Source of the DNA: Verrucomicrobiales bacterium
GTDB lineage: Bacteria; Verrucomicrobiota; Verrucomicrobiia; Verrucomicrobiales; V1-33
Assembly (NCBI GenBank): GCA_947460575.1
Contig: CANHIJ010000007.1
Span: 1-57,616 of the forward strand
Length of the DNA stretch: 57,616 bases
Reading direction: 5' to 3'
In this document: positions 43,219 through 51,108 of the stretch, piece after piece
Position numbering within the stretch: the first letter of the stretch is position 1
Layout of the letters: every line of letters begins with the position of its first letter
Position numbers and translations under genes: made by a program
Notes under the pieces: model-generated
The model's input: only the letters and a program-made list of their open reading frames with translations
The model's database searches: none
What the model was told of the DNA's origin: nothing

Positions 43219-43911
43219 TCAGGCGGCGAGCATTTGGCGGGCGGCTTGGAAGGCTTTCCAGCAGTTGAGGACGAGGAAGCCGGCGAGGAGCATGGAGAGC
43301 AGGCTGCCGGTATAGGCGTAGGCGAGGAGCATGAGGGCGGCGCCGCCGAGGAGGCCGATGCCGGAGGCGATGAGGAGGGCTTTGGCGAAGCCCAACTTAA
43401 ACCAGAGGAGGGCCTGGAGCATTTGGCCGCCGTCCATGGGATAGATCGGCAAAATGTTGAAGACGAGGAGGCCGAGATTGATGAACTGGAGGGTAAAGGC
43501 GAAGGTGGCGGCGTCGGCAGAGGCGTCTTCGGGGAGGCCGAAGCGGGTGGCGAGGTAGAGCACGGGGATGAGGGCCACGTTGACGAGGGGACCGGCGGCA
43601 ATGCTCCAGAGGTGGGCGCCGGGGCGGTGGGGGGCGTTGACGAAGGCGATGCCGCCGAAGGGCCAGAGGAGGATATTTTCGGCGTGCCCCCCGACTTGGC
43701 GGGTGGCGAAGGCGTGGCCAAATTCGTGGAGGAGGACGATGGCGAAGAGGGAGAGGTATTCGGCGACAGCCCAGATGACGGCGTCGTAGTCGCCGCGGTG
43801 GCGCTGGATTTGCCACAGGGCCACGAGGAGCCAGGACCAGTGGAGGGAGACCTGGATGCCTTTGAAGCGGAAGAGGGGGAAGGCCCCCTGTTGGGGGTGG
43901 GGGAGGGTCAT
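43219..43911 (-). CDS. Site-2-protease-like membrane metalloprotease (M50)
   Basis: A 230-residue intramembrane zinc protease. The metal site HEFGH is at 62-66 (AIVLLHEFGHAFATRQ); the third ligand is the Asp of NILPIYPMDGGQ. Four to six hydrophobic segments cover most of the chain. There is no PDZ or CBS domain, so it resembles the small SpoIVFB-type branch. ATG 43911 gives MTLPHP; an upstream in-frame alternative start adds only polar residues. It ends 12 bp from the amidase stop (convergent). Substrates, perhaps an anti-sigma factor, are unknown. Confidence 0.92.
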   Translation of the reverse strand: MTLPHPQQGAFPLFRFKGIQVSLHWSWLLVALWQIQRHRGDYDAVIWAVAEYLSLFAIVLLHEFGHAFATRQVGGHAENILLWPFGGIAFVNAPHRPGAHLWSIAAGPLVNVALIPVLYLATRFGLPEDASADAATFAFTLQFINLGLLVFNILPIYPMDGGQMLQALLWFKLGFAKALLIASGIGLLGGAALMLLAYAYTGSLLSMLLAGFLVLNCWKAFQAARQMLAA

Positions 43912-44088
43912 GGGGCAGCTTGGATCGCTTTGAGAAACCTGCAATAGCTGGCGCGCGTCCCGGATAAGCGGGGAGCGAGGGGGCGAGACTTCCCGATCCG
44001 GCTGCGAATGCGCTTGCGAGGAGGTGGGATGGTGGTATCAGACACATCCCGGTTCGCGCCGTTTCCGCCGACCCCTGCCTTGGAGTGC

Positions 44089-44097
44089 TGATATAGT
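44089..44097 (+). promoter_or_regulatory. Candidate extended -10 promoter upstream of rpoZ
   Basis: TGATATAGT, that is TG-n-TATAGT, an extended -10 element. No good -35 is visible, as is usual for extended -10 promoters. It would start transcription about 50 bases before the rpoZ ATG. It is the only A+T-rich step in an otherwise GC-rich gap from 43912 to 44155. Confidence 0.4.
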
Positions 44098-44155
44098 TTG
44101 GCCCGGGGCGGCGGCGCCAGGCGGCGCGCAGCGCGATTCCCCGGTTTTCCGAAAT

Positions 44156-44380
44156 ATGAAAAGTGAACTCATCGATAAAGCGGCGAAAGTCATTCCGCAT
44201 CCGCCGATTCTCATCAACTTGGTGTCCCGCCGCGTCCGGCAACTCAACCAGGGTCGGGCTCCGCTGATCAACACGGCGAACTATGGGCCTCGCTTAGGGC
44301 AGGGCGACATCGCCTTGATTGAGATCATCGAGGGCCTGATTTCTGCGGAGATGCTGAGCACTCCGGACGAGGACGTCTAG
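44156..44380 (+). CDS. rpoZ: RNA polymerase omega subunit
   Basis: A 74-residue protein matching omega, which chaperones the beta' subunit and contributes to the ppGpp site. Key stretches are KAAKVIPHPPILINLVSRR, VRQLNQGRAPLI and GDIALIEIIEGLISAEM. The frame runs upstream to 44024, but omega's first helix begins near MKSELIDKA, so ATG 44156 is the start. smpB begins 115 bp downstream on the same strand. Confidence 0.93.
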   Translation: MKSELIDKAAKVIPHPPILINLVSRRVRQLNQGRAPLINTANYGPRLGQGDIALIEIIEGLISAEMLSTPDEDV

Positions 44381-44495
44381 CTTTAAAGTTCGCCGCTGGG
44401 GAGGTGGTTTCGGCTTCGCCCTCAGTGGCGCCCTTGCGCTCGGTTGCCGGAGAGGGGACTGTGCCGGACCCTGCGCCGCCTCGAATCCCCGCCCT

Positions 44496-44951
44496 ATGAA
44501 CGCTGAAATCGCCAACAACAAGCGGGCCCTCCACGAGTACACCATCCTGGAGACGATAGAGGTCGGAGTGGAGCTGCGGGGCACCGAGGTGAAGTCGGTG
44601 CGCAACGGCAAGATCAACTTGCGCGATGCCTTTGCGCGGGTGGAGAACGGGCAGTGCTTGCTGTACAACCTGGACATCCAGGCCTACGAAAAAGCAAGCT
44701 GGAGCCAGCACGAGCCGCGGCGGGTGCGGCGCCTGTTGTTGCACAAAAAAGAAATCCTGCACCTCTATGGGGTTTGTCAGGTGAAGGGGCACGCCCTGGT
44801 GGCGCTGCGGGCCTATTGGAAGGGCAGCCGCATGAAATTGGAGCTCGGGGTCGGGCGGGGCAAGGTTTCGTCGGACAAGCGAGAGGACCTCAAGAAGAAG
44901 GAATCGCAGCGGGAAATGGCGCGGGAGATCTCCCGTTTTAACCGCCGCTGA
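44496..44951 (+). CDS. smpB: SsrA-binding protein
   Basis: SmpB carries tmRNA to stalled ribosomes. The 151-residue product is full-length: IANNKRALHEYTILETIEVG, the tRNA-mimicking GVELRGTEVKSVRNGKINLRD, RRLLLHKKEI, then GRGKVSSDKREDLKKKE and the basic C-terminal helix REMAREISRFNRR. No tmRNA gene is visible in the 138 bp after it or elsewhere in the window. Confidence 0.97.
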   Translation: MNAEIANNKRALHEYTILETIEVGVELRGTEVKSVRNGKINLRDAFARVENGQCLLYNLDIQAYEKASWSQHEPRRVRRLLLHKKEILHLYGVCQVKGHALVALRAYWKGSRMKLELGVGRGKVSSDKREDLKKKESQREMAREISRFNRR

Positions 44952-45089
44952 GCGCCGTGGATGGGGGCCGGGGGGCGGGCCCGGATGTGGAAGGGAGGGC
45001 AGGGAATTATGAATAGCGCTATCACTTGCGCGGGGAGGAAAACGGGGTAAGGCAGGGGGCATCTTTAACCCTCAACCGGCCCTACTCCC

Positions 45090-46385
45090 TTGATCCAAAA
45101 ACTGAAAGCACTTGAGGCCTCCGGCCGCCGCATCCGCGTTGGCGTCATTGGCTGCGGAGCCATGGGCACCGGCGTGGCCCTGCAAATTTCCCGGGCTCCC
45201 GGGATGGAGGTGGTTTTTGTGAGCGACATTTCGGACGAGGCGCGGCAGCGGGGCGTGCAGGCCACCGGGCAAACCGGCGTGCTGGTGGCAGATGTGGGCC
45301 AAGTGCCGGAGCGCCGCGAGGGCGAAGTGTATATGGTGGCGGACACCCTGGGCTTTCTGCAGGCAGACAACGGGGTGGCGATCGACGCGGTGGTGGAGTG
45401 TACTAACACTATCTCCATCGCTGGGGAGTTTTGCCGGGCGGCGATTGCGCGGGGAGCTCACGTGGTTTTGATGAATGCCGAGGTCGACTTGGCGTTGGGG
45501 CGCTTGTTGGTGCACGAGGCACGGCAGCAGGGGGTGGTCGTCACGAGCGACGCGGGGGACCAGCACGGGGTTTTGGCCACCATGATTGATGAGATTGAGT
45601 TGTGGGGTTTCCGCATTGTGCAGGCGGGGAACATGAAGGGCTTTCTCAACCGCTATGGCAACGCCGCGGAGGCGCGGGTTTGGGCGGAAAAGCAGCGCCT
45701 CAGCGTGGTGCAGACGGTTTCCTATACCGATGGGACCAAGATGAACATTGAGCAGGCGCTGATCGGCAACTACTGTGGCTTGATTCCCACCCAGCCGGGC
45801 ATGGAGGGCCCGCAGGTCGCCGACATCCGAGATGTGCTCCAGGCCTTCGATTTTGATCAATACGGGGCGCAGGGCCGGGTGGACTACACCGTGGGGGTGC
45901 CTTGGCCGGGGGGGGGCGTGTATGTGGTAGGCTATTGTGAGGATGAGCTGCAGAAGTTTTACCTCAACTACTACAAGGTGAGCTCCAAAGGAAACTATCA
46001 CCTCTTCTTCCGGCCCTATCACCTATGCCACTTGGAGACCCCTCGCGCGGTGGCCCAGGCCTACTTCGACGGCCGGGCCGTGATTGAACCAGCGCGGCAC
46101 TGGATCAACGACGTCTTCGCCTACGCCAAGCGGGACCTGGCGGCGGGGACGCGCATCGAACACGGCATTGGCGGCGATGAATTCTACGGTCTGGTCGACT
46201 CCATCGCCCACGCCGGCCCCGAGGGGGTTCCGGTGTGCGCCCTGGAGAGCGAAGGCCACGGAGCCGAGGCCAAGGTGGCAATCTTGGGCCGGGCCTATGC
46301 CAAGGATGAGCCGATCCGCCTCAGCGACCTGACCATCCCTGACAGCGCCCTGGCGCGGATGTTGGCGGAGCAGGCCGCGCTCTGA
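45090..46385 (+). CDS. NAD(P)-binding oxidoreductase with C-terminal SAF domain
   Basis: A 431-residue protein with a Rossmann fold, GVIGCGAMGTG at 18-28, and homoserine-dehydrogenase-like blocks (VVECTNTISIAGEF; VVLMNAEVDLALG; TSDAGDQHG). The C-terminal 80 residues form an SAF-type domain (GIGGDEFYGLVDSIAHAG ... KDEPIRLSDLTIPDS). The start appears to be TTG at 45090, just before MIQKLKALEASGR; no ATG precedes the Rossmann motif in frame. Homologues are generally labelled SAF-domain or homoserine-dehydrogenase-like oxidoreductases and are often linked to surface-sugar gene sets. The substrate is unknown. Confidence 0.85.
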   Translation: MIQKLKALEASGRRIRVGVIGCGAMGTGVALQISRAPGMEVVFVSDISDEARQRGVQATGQTGVLVADVGQVPERREGEVYMVADTLGFLQADNGVAIDAVVECTNTISIAGEFCRAAIARGAHVVLMNAEVDLALGRLLVHEARQQGVVVTSDAGDQHGVLATMIDEIELWGFRIVQAGNMKGFLNRYGNAAEARVWAEKQRLSVVQTVSYTDGTKMNIEQALIGNYCGLIPTQPGMEGPQVADIRDVLQAFDFDQYGAQGRVDYTVGVPWPGGGVYVVGYCEDELQKFYLNYYKVSSKGNYHLFFRPYHLCHLETPRAVAQAYFDGRAVIEPARHWINDVFAYAKRDLAAGTRIEHGIGGDEFYGLVDSIAHAGPEGVPVCALESEGHGAEAKVAILGRAYAKDEPIRLSDLTIPDSALARMLAEQAAL

Positions 46386-46409
46386 GCGGAGGGCGCTCCG
46401 CGGTGGGAT

Positions 46410-47393
46410 CTAGCGGATCAGCATGCAGTCGCCGTAGCTGTAGAAGCGGTAGCGGGCGGCGATGGCTTCTTGATAGGCCTGGCGCATCAGTTCGGTGCCA
46501 GCGCAGGCGCAGACCAACATAAAGAGGGTCGACTTGGGGAGGTGGAAGTTGGTGAGGAGGGCATCGACGCGCTGAAAGGCGTAGGGGGGGTGGATGAAGA
46601 TGGAGGTTTCTCCGGAGTGGGGGGAGACGTGTCCGGAGGTGGCGGCGCAGTGTTCTAAGACGCGGGCCACGGTGGTGCCGACGGCGATGCGGCGGGGGGC
46701 GGCCTCGATGGCTTGGGCGGCGGCGGGGCCGACGCAGTAGCGCTCGGTGTGCATCTGGTGGTCCTTGAGGAGGGCGGCCTTGACGGGCTGGAAGGTGCCG
46801 ACGCCAACTTCGAGGGTGATGAAGGTGTGGTGGAGGTCGGCGAGGATTTGCGGGGTGAAGTGGAGGCCGGCGGTGGGAGCGGCGATGGCGCGGGCCTGGT
46901 CGGGGGCGGCGAAGACAGTTTGGTAGCGCTCCTCATCGGCGGCGTCGTCGCTGCGCTTCATGTAGTGGGGCAGGGGGAGGTGGCCGCATTTATCCTCGTC
47001 GATGTCGCGGTCCCATTGGATGATGCGGGATCCGTCCGGCATGACTTCGGTGATGGTGCCGAGGGCGCCGCCGACGGTGAGCGATTTGCCGGGGGCGAGG
47101 CGTTTTCCTGGTTTGGCGAGGCAGTGCCAGCGCCGCGGGGCCAGGGCGTGGAGGCGGAGCAGTTCGAAGCGGCCGTCGTCGGAGAAGAAGCGCGCCCGCG
47201 CCACCCGGACGTTATTGAGGACGACGAGGTCGGCCGGTTCGAGGAGGCTGGGGAAGTCGGTGAACTGGCGGTGGGTGATGGTGCCCGCGGCGCGGTCGAC
47301 GAGGAGGAGGCGGGCGCCCTCGCGGCGCTCCGGGGGGCGGTCGGCGATGAGTTCCTCGGGCAGGTGGTAGTCGAAATCGTCAGTGCGCAGCAT
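46410..47393 (-). CDS. queA: S-adenosylmethionine:tRNA ribosyltransferase-isomerase
   Basis: QueA transfers and rearranges the ribose of SAM onto 7-aminomethyl-deazaguanine at tRNA wobble position 34, making epoxyqueuosine. The 327-residue product starts MLRTDDFDYHLPEELIADRP and has VLNNVRVARARF, then ERYQTVFAAPDQARAIAAPT, AGLHFTPQIL, GVGTFQPVKA and TNFHLPKSTLFMLVCACAG. All family blocks are present. It starts 15 bp after the transporter-fusion gene stop, so it is probably the distal gene of that unit. tgt is not in the window. Confidence 0.97.
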   Translation of the reverse strand: MLRTDDFDYHLPEELIADRPPERREGARLLLVDRAAGTITHRQFTDFPSLLEPADLVVLNNVRVARARFFSDDGRFELLRLHALAPRRWHCLAKPGKRLAPGKSLTVGGALGTITEVMPDGSRIIQWDRDIDEDKCGHLPLPHYMKRSDDAADEERYQTVFAAPDQARAIAAPTAGLHFTPQILADLHHTFITLEVGVGTFQPVKAALLKDHQMHTERYCVGPAAAQAIEAAPRRIAVGTTVARVLEHCAATSGHVSPHSGETSIFIHPPYAFQRVDALLTNFHLPKSTLFMLVCACAGTELMRQAYQEAIAARYRFYSYGDCMLIR

Positions 47394-47408
47394 AGGAGGG
47401 GGAGGGGT

Positions 47409-50400
47409 TCAGACGCGGCGGAGTTGGCGGCGCAGCACCAACCAGAGGATGAGAAGTGGGGCCAGGATCCAGAGGGCGATGAGGGTGCCGTTGAGGCTGA
47501 GGGTATCGGTTTTGAGGTCGACGAGGGTGAATCCGAACAGGCGGAGGGTGTAGCGCTTTTCGCTGCCGAAAAAGACGTTGGGCTGGGTGCGGCGGCGGAA
47601 GTCGCGCCGCTCCATTTCCGCCTTGCTGACGAGGTCGCGGATTTTTTGGTTTTCGAAGACGGACTCGGCGGAGACGAGGCGGTCGCGCTCGCGCACTTCT
47701 TGGGTATCGGGGTCGTATTGGCCGTCGGCAACGGATTGCATGATGGCGTGCAAGCGGCGGTAGAGGGCGCTGGGGTTGCGCTCTTCGAGTCCGGAGACTT
47801 TTACGAGGGCTTCTTTGGCGCGGCTGAGTTCGGCTTCTTGGCCTGGGCTGAGGGATTGGTAGGTGGTGAGGCGGCGGATGCGCTGGTTGAGTTCTTCCTG
47901 GGCGGCGGCGAGTGGGTTTTGATTGGCTTGGCTGAGGACGAGGGATTCGTAGGTCCAGCGCAGGGGCATGAATTCGCAGATGAGGGGGACCTTGAGGTTG
48001 CTGGGTTTTTCGCCTTGGTCTGGGGAGAGGGTCATCCAGCGGCGGATGCTGTAAGCGAGGTCAAGGTTTTTGTTCATTTCCTCGTATTTGATGAGGGCGC
48101 CGCCGAGGATGATTTGGGGGATGAGGATGAGGGGGATGATGTTGAGGGCGGTTTTGGCGTCGCGGACGAGGCTGCTGATGGCGAGGCCGATGGTGACGCC
48201 GCAGAGGCTGGTGGCGAACATCCAGCCCAGATAGGGGAGGAACATTTCGCGCACTTCGAGGATGGAGTTGCCGATCCAGAGGTAGATGAAGCACTGCCCG
48301 AGGGCGAAGGCGCCCAGGGAGAGGACCTTGCCGAGCAGGTAGCCCGCGATGTTTTTATTGTAGTTGCGCTCGCGCTGGAGGAGGATGCGGTCGCGGATGA
48401 TTTCGTCAGCGCTGTTAGTGAGGCCAAGGAACATAGCTACTACCAAGGAAAGAAAGAGGTAGGTAGGAATGTGAAAAGCGGCGGCGAACGTGTAGTTGCC
48501 ATCCTCCGAGTACCGCAGCACGGTGGCGATGAGCACCGCGAGGAGGGGGGCCTCCATGAGGGTGGTGGCGAGGTTGCCGCGGTTGCGAAACTTGCTCAGA
48601 AAAGCGCGGCGGATCATGACCTGGAGCTGGGCGCCGCGGTTGCGGGCGCCAGTGCGGTCGATGGAGGGGGGGGGAGCAGCGGGGTCGGCTTGGCTGGCGT
48701 CGCTGGCGGCGAGGGGTTCGCCCTGCGCGCGGTGCATGACCAGGTGGGTTTGATAGCGATCGCGCCAAAAGTCGGGAGCGAAGCGGCGGGCGGGGGTGGA
48801 GTGGCCGCGGGCGTCTTCTTCGTAGAGGACGTCGCCGCCGAGGTCGCGCAGGGGGGTTTCCAGGACGTCGAAGATAAATTCGGGCTGGTTGAAATCGGGG
48901 CGGGGGAGGTGGGAATCGTCGTGGGGGCGGGCCAGTTGGTCCTCCCAGGCTTCGCGGAAGTAATCCTGCATGCCGCTGGGGGTGCCGAAGTAGACGAGCT
49001 TGCCGCCGTTGTCGAGGAGGATAGCCTTGTGAAAGAGTTGGAATAGCCTAGCGCTAGGCTGGTGGATGCTGACAAATACGATTTTGTTGTGAGAGAGGCC
49101 GCGGATGATTTCGAGGATGTGTTCGGAGTCTTTTGAGGAGAGGCCGGAGGTGGGTTCGTCGAAGAGGAAGACGTCGGCTGGAGTGATCATGTCCATGCCG
49201 ATATTGAGGCGTTTGCGTTCGCCGCTGGAGAGGTGCTTTTGTTCGGGGGTGCCGGCGAGGCGGGCGCGGCGCTCGTGGAGGCCGAGTTCGATGAGTTTGG
49301 CGCTGACGCGGCGGGCGAGGTCGGCGGATTGGAGGTGGGGGGAGCGGATGGCAGCGGCGGCGAGGAGGTTTTCCTCCACGGTGAGGAGGGGGTCGAAGGC
49401 GTCCTCGTGGGGGATGTAGCTGATGAAGGGGCAGAGGGCGGGGAGGTGGCGGTAGAGGGGCACGCCGTTCATGAGGATTACCCCCTCGTTGGGCTGCAGG
49501 TGACCTGCTAGGATGCGGAGGAGGCTGCTTTTACCGCTGCCGCTAGGGCCCATCACGCAGATCATTTCGCCGCGGCGCACCGTGAGGGAGATGCCCTCCA
49601 CGGCGGGGGTGGTGCGGCCAAAGCGGTGGCTGAGGTCGAGCAACTCCAGATCGCGGATGATATTGCGTTCCTCCTCGATGATGCCTTCGCTGAACCGGCA
49701 GCGCAGGTATTGGCCTTCGCCGAGGCTGATGAGGGCGCCGTCTTCCAGGTCCATGCGGTCGCGCGCGCGCAGGGTGGCGCGGCCTACCAAGACGGGGCGG
49801 GCGGCGCGGAGGACTTCGAGGTGGCCGCACTTAGCTTCGTAGTCGCAGTGGAGGCGAAGGAGGATTTCGCTGCGGAGGCTAGGGGAGAGGATGATGTCGC
49901 CGTGGCCGAGCAGGCTAGGATTGTTTGAGACGAGGTAGTCGGTGCGGCCGGAGTTGAGGTCGAAGCGCCCGCCCATCTCGCGGGCGCGCCGCCGGAGGTC
50001 AGCTAGGGTGATTTCGGAAGTATCGGGAAAGCGGAGCCGATCGCCGAGGCTGACGATGCGGGATTGGCCGACGGCGAGGGGGGTGCCGTCGATTTGGATA
50101 TCGGATTTTTTGAGGGAGCTGGCGGTGACTTGGAGGCCGAACTGGAGGAGGACCGCGGAGAGTTTGGATCGCTCGCGCTCGACGAAGGGGCTGCCGGTGG
50201 GGCTAAGGCCGAGGTAGAGTTGAGTGGAGGAGACGCCTTTGCGGGCGTTGAGGTAGAAGATGAGGTCTTGGTAGTCGAGCACGGTGTCGCCGAGGACGAC
50301 GCGCTGGCCTTCGTAGAGGCGGAGGAAGCCGCCGCGGGCGAGTTGGCGGCCGCGGGCGATGACAGGACGGTCGCCGGTATTTTTGAGGAGGACGAGGTTG

Positions 50401-51026
50401 TGGAAGCGGAAGACGGTGACGCCGTAGCCAGGGGAGAGGTCGTCGAGGACGAGGTCCGCGGGGGGAGCGCGGCCCAGTTCGAGGGATTCGAGCATGGCGG
50501 AAGTGGGGGCCGCGGCGGCGCTATGTCCGGCAGTTTTGAGTTGTCCGACGACGGCTTGGGCCACCGCGGCGGCGCCCATGCTCGTCATGAAGGCCTGGAA
50601 GGCGAGGAGCTCGGTTTCGGGGGAATGGGACCGGGTGATAAGCACATAGAGCTGGACCGCGAGCATGACCTTTTCTTCGTGGGAGAGCTGACCCGCGAGG
50701 TCGGCGGCCATGCTTTGGAGGTCCTGGGGTTGGCGCAGGGCCTCGCTGTAGAGTTCCCGCAACTGGGAGTACATCGACTCTGGATAGTCGTGGCGCATGA
50801 AGCCCAGGCTGCTTTCGATTTCTTCTTCGGAGGCGCCGCCGTCGAGAGTGCTGAAGCCGGCGTAGACGCGGATGATGATGGGGAGGAGTTGCAGGCGGTT
50901 GGCCTTGCCAGTGAGTTTCCGCACCAGGCGGCGGAGGTGGACCCGCGGGGAGACCTTGGGCCCGACCAGGGGTTTGGCAACCCGCGGCGGAGGGAGCGGG
51001 CGGGAATCGGAGGGGGGCGGAATCAT
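47409..51026 (-). CDS. TerB/FHA-like/ABCG transporter fusion
   Basis: A 1205-residue protein of unusual layout. Residues 1-45 are Pro-rich and basic. About 45-165 is a TerB-like helical domain (LPIIIRVYAGFSTLDGGASE ... HEEKVMLAVQLYVL). About 200-260 and 400-445 look like FHA-type beta-sandwiches (IARGRQLARGGFLRLYEG; LRARDRMDLEDGALISLGEG). An ABCG-type ATPase follows: Walker A GPSGSGKSS (493-501), signature LSSGERKRLNIG near 599, Walker B FLFDEPTSGLS near 620, H-loop IHQPS. After a linker, an ABC-2 permease region with about six helices fills 810-1200. The export substrate is unknown. It precedes queA. Confidence 0.88.
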   Translation of the reverse strand: MIPPPSDSRPLPPPRVAKPLVGPKVSPRVHLRRLVRKLTGKANRLQLLPIIIRVYAGFSTLDGGASEEEIESSLGFMRHDYPESMYSQLRELYSEALRQPQDLQSMAADLAGQLSHEEKVMLAVQLYVLITRSHSPETELLAFQAFMTSMGAAAVAQAVVGQLKTAGHSAAAAPTSAMLESLELGRAPPADLVLDDLSPGYGVTVFRFHNLVLLKNTGDRPVIARGRQLARGGFLRLYEGQRVVLGDTVLDYQDLIFYLNARKGVSSTQLYLGLSPTGSPFVERERSKLSAVLLQFGLQVTASSLKKSDIQIDGTPLAVGQSRIVSLGDRLRFPDTSEITLADLRRRAREMGGRFDLNSGRTDYLVSNNPSLLGHGDIILSPSLRSEILLRLHCDYEAKCGHLEVLRAARPVLVGRATLRARDRMDLEDGALISLGEGQYLRCRFSEGIIEEERNIIRDLELLDLSHRFGRTTPAVEGISLTVRRGEMICVMGPSGSGKSSLLRILAGHLQPNEGVILMNGVPLYRHLPALCPFISYIPHEDAFDPLLTVEENLLAAAAIRSPHLQSADLARRVSAKLIELGLHERRARLAGTPEQKHLSSGERKRLNIGMDMITPADVFLFDEPTSGLSSKDSEHILEIIRGLSHNKIVFVSIHQPSARLFQLFHKAILLDNGGKLVYFGTPSGMQDYFREAWEDQLARPHDDSHLPRPDFNQPEFIFDVLETPLRDLGGDVLYEEDARGHSTPARRFAPDFWRDRYQTHLVMHRAQGEPLAASDASQADPAAPPPSIDRTGARNRGAQLQVMIRRAFLSKFRNRGNLATTLMEAPLLAVLIATVLRYSEDGNYTFAAAFHIPTYLFLSLVVAMFLGLTNSADEIIRDRILLQRERNYNKNIAGYLLGKVLSLGAFALGQCFIYLWIGNSILEVREMFLPYLGWMFATSLCGVTIGLAISSLVRDAKTALNIIPLILIPQIILGGALIKYEEMNKNLDLAYSIRRWMTLSPDQGEKPSNLKVPLICEFMPLRWTYESLVLSQANQNPLAAAQEELNQRIRRLTTYQSLSPGQEAELSRAKEALVKVSGLEERNPSALYRRLHAIMQSVADGQYDPDTQEVRERDRLVSAESVFENQKIRDLVSKAEMERRDFRRRTQPNVFFGSEKRYTLRLFGFTLVDLKTDTLSLNGTLIALWILAPLLILWLVLRRQLRRV

Positions 51027-51108
51027 GGGGGCGGCAGCGAATTCAAGGGCTGATCGTGCAGGGCGCCGCGGTGAAACGCGGCCCCGCGAAAGGTTGTGGT
51101 GAGCGGGG

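Noticed and set aside
44952..45089. Possible tmRNA next to smpB
   Set aside because: No tRNA-like ends, no tag frame and no fitting hairpins are visible.
46713..49046. 777-codon + strand frame across queA and the ABC fusion
   Set aside because: It spans two unrelated - strand genes with firm family matches and has only biased composition.
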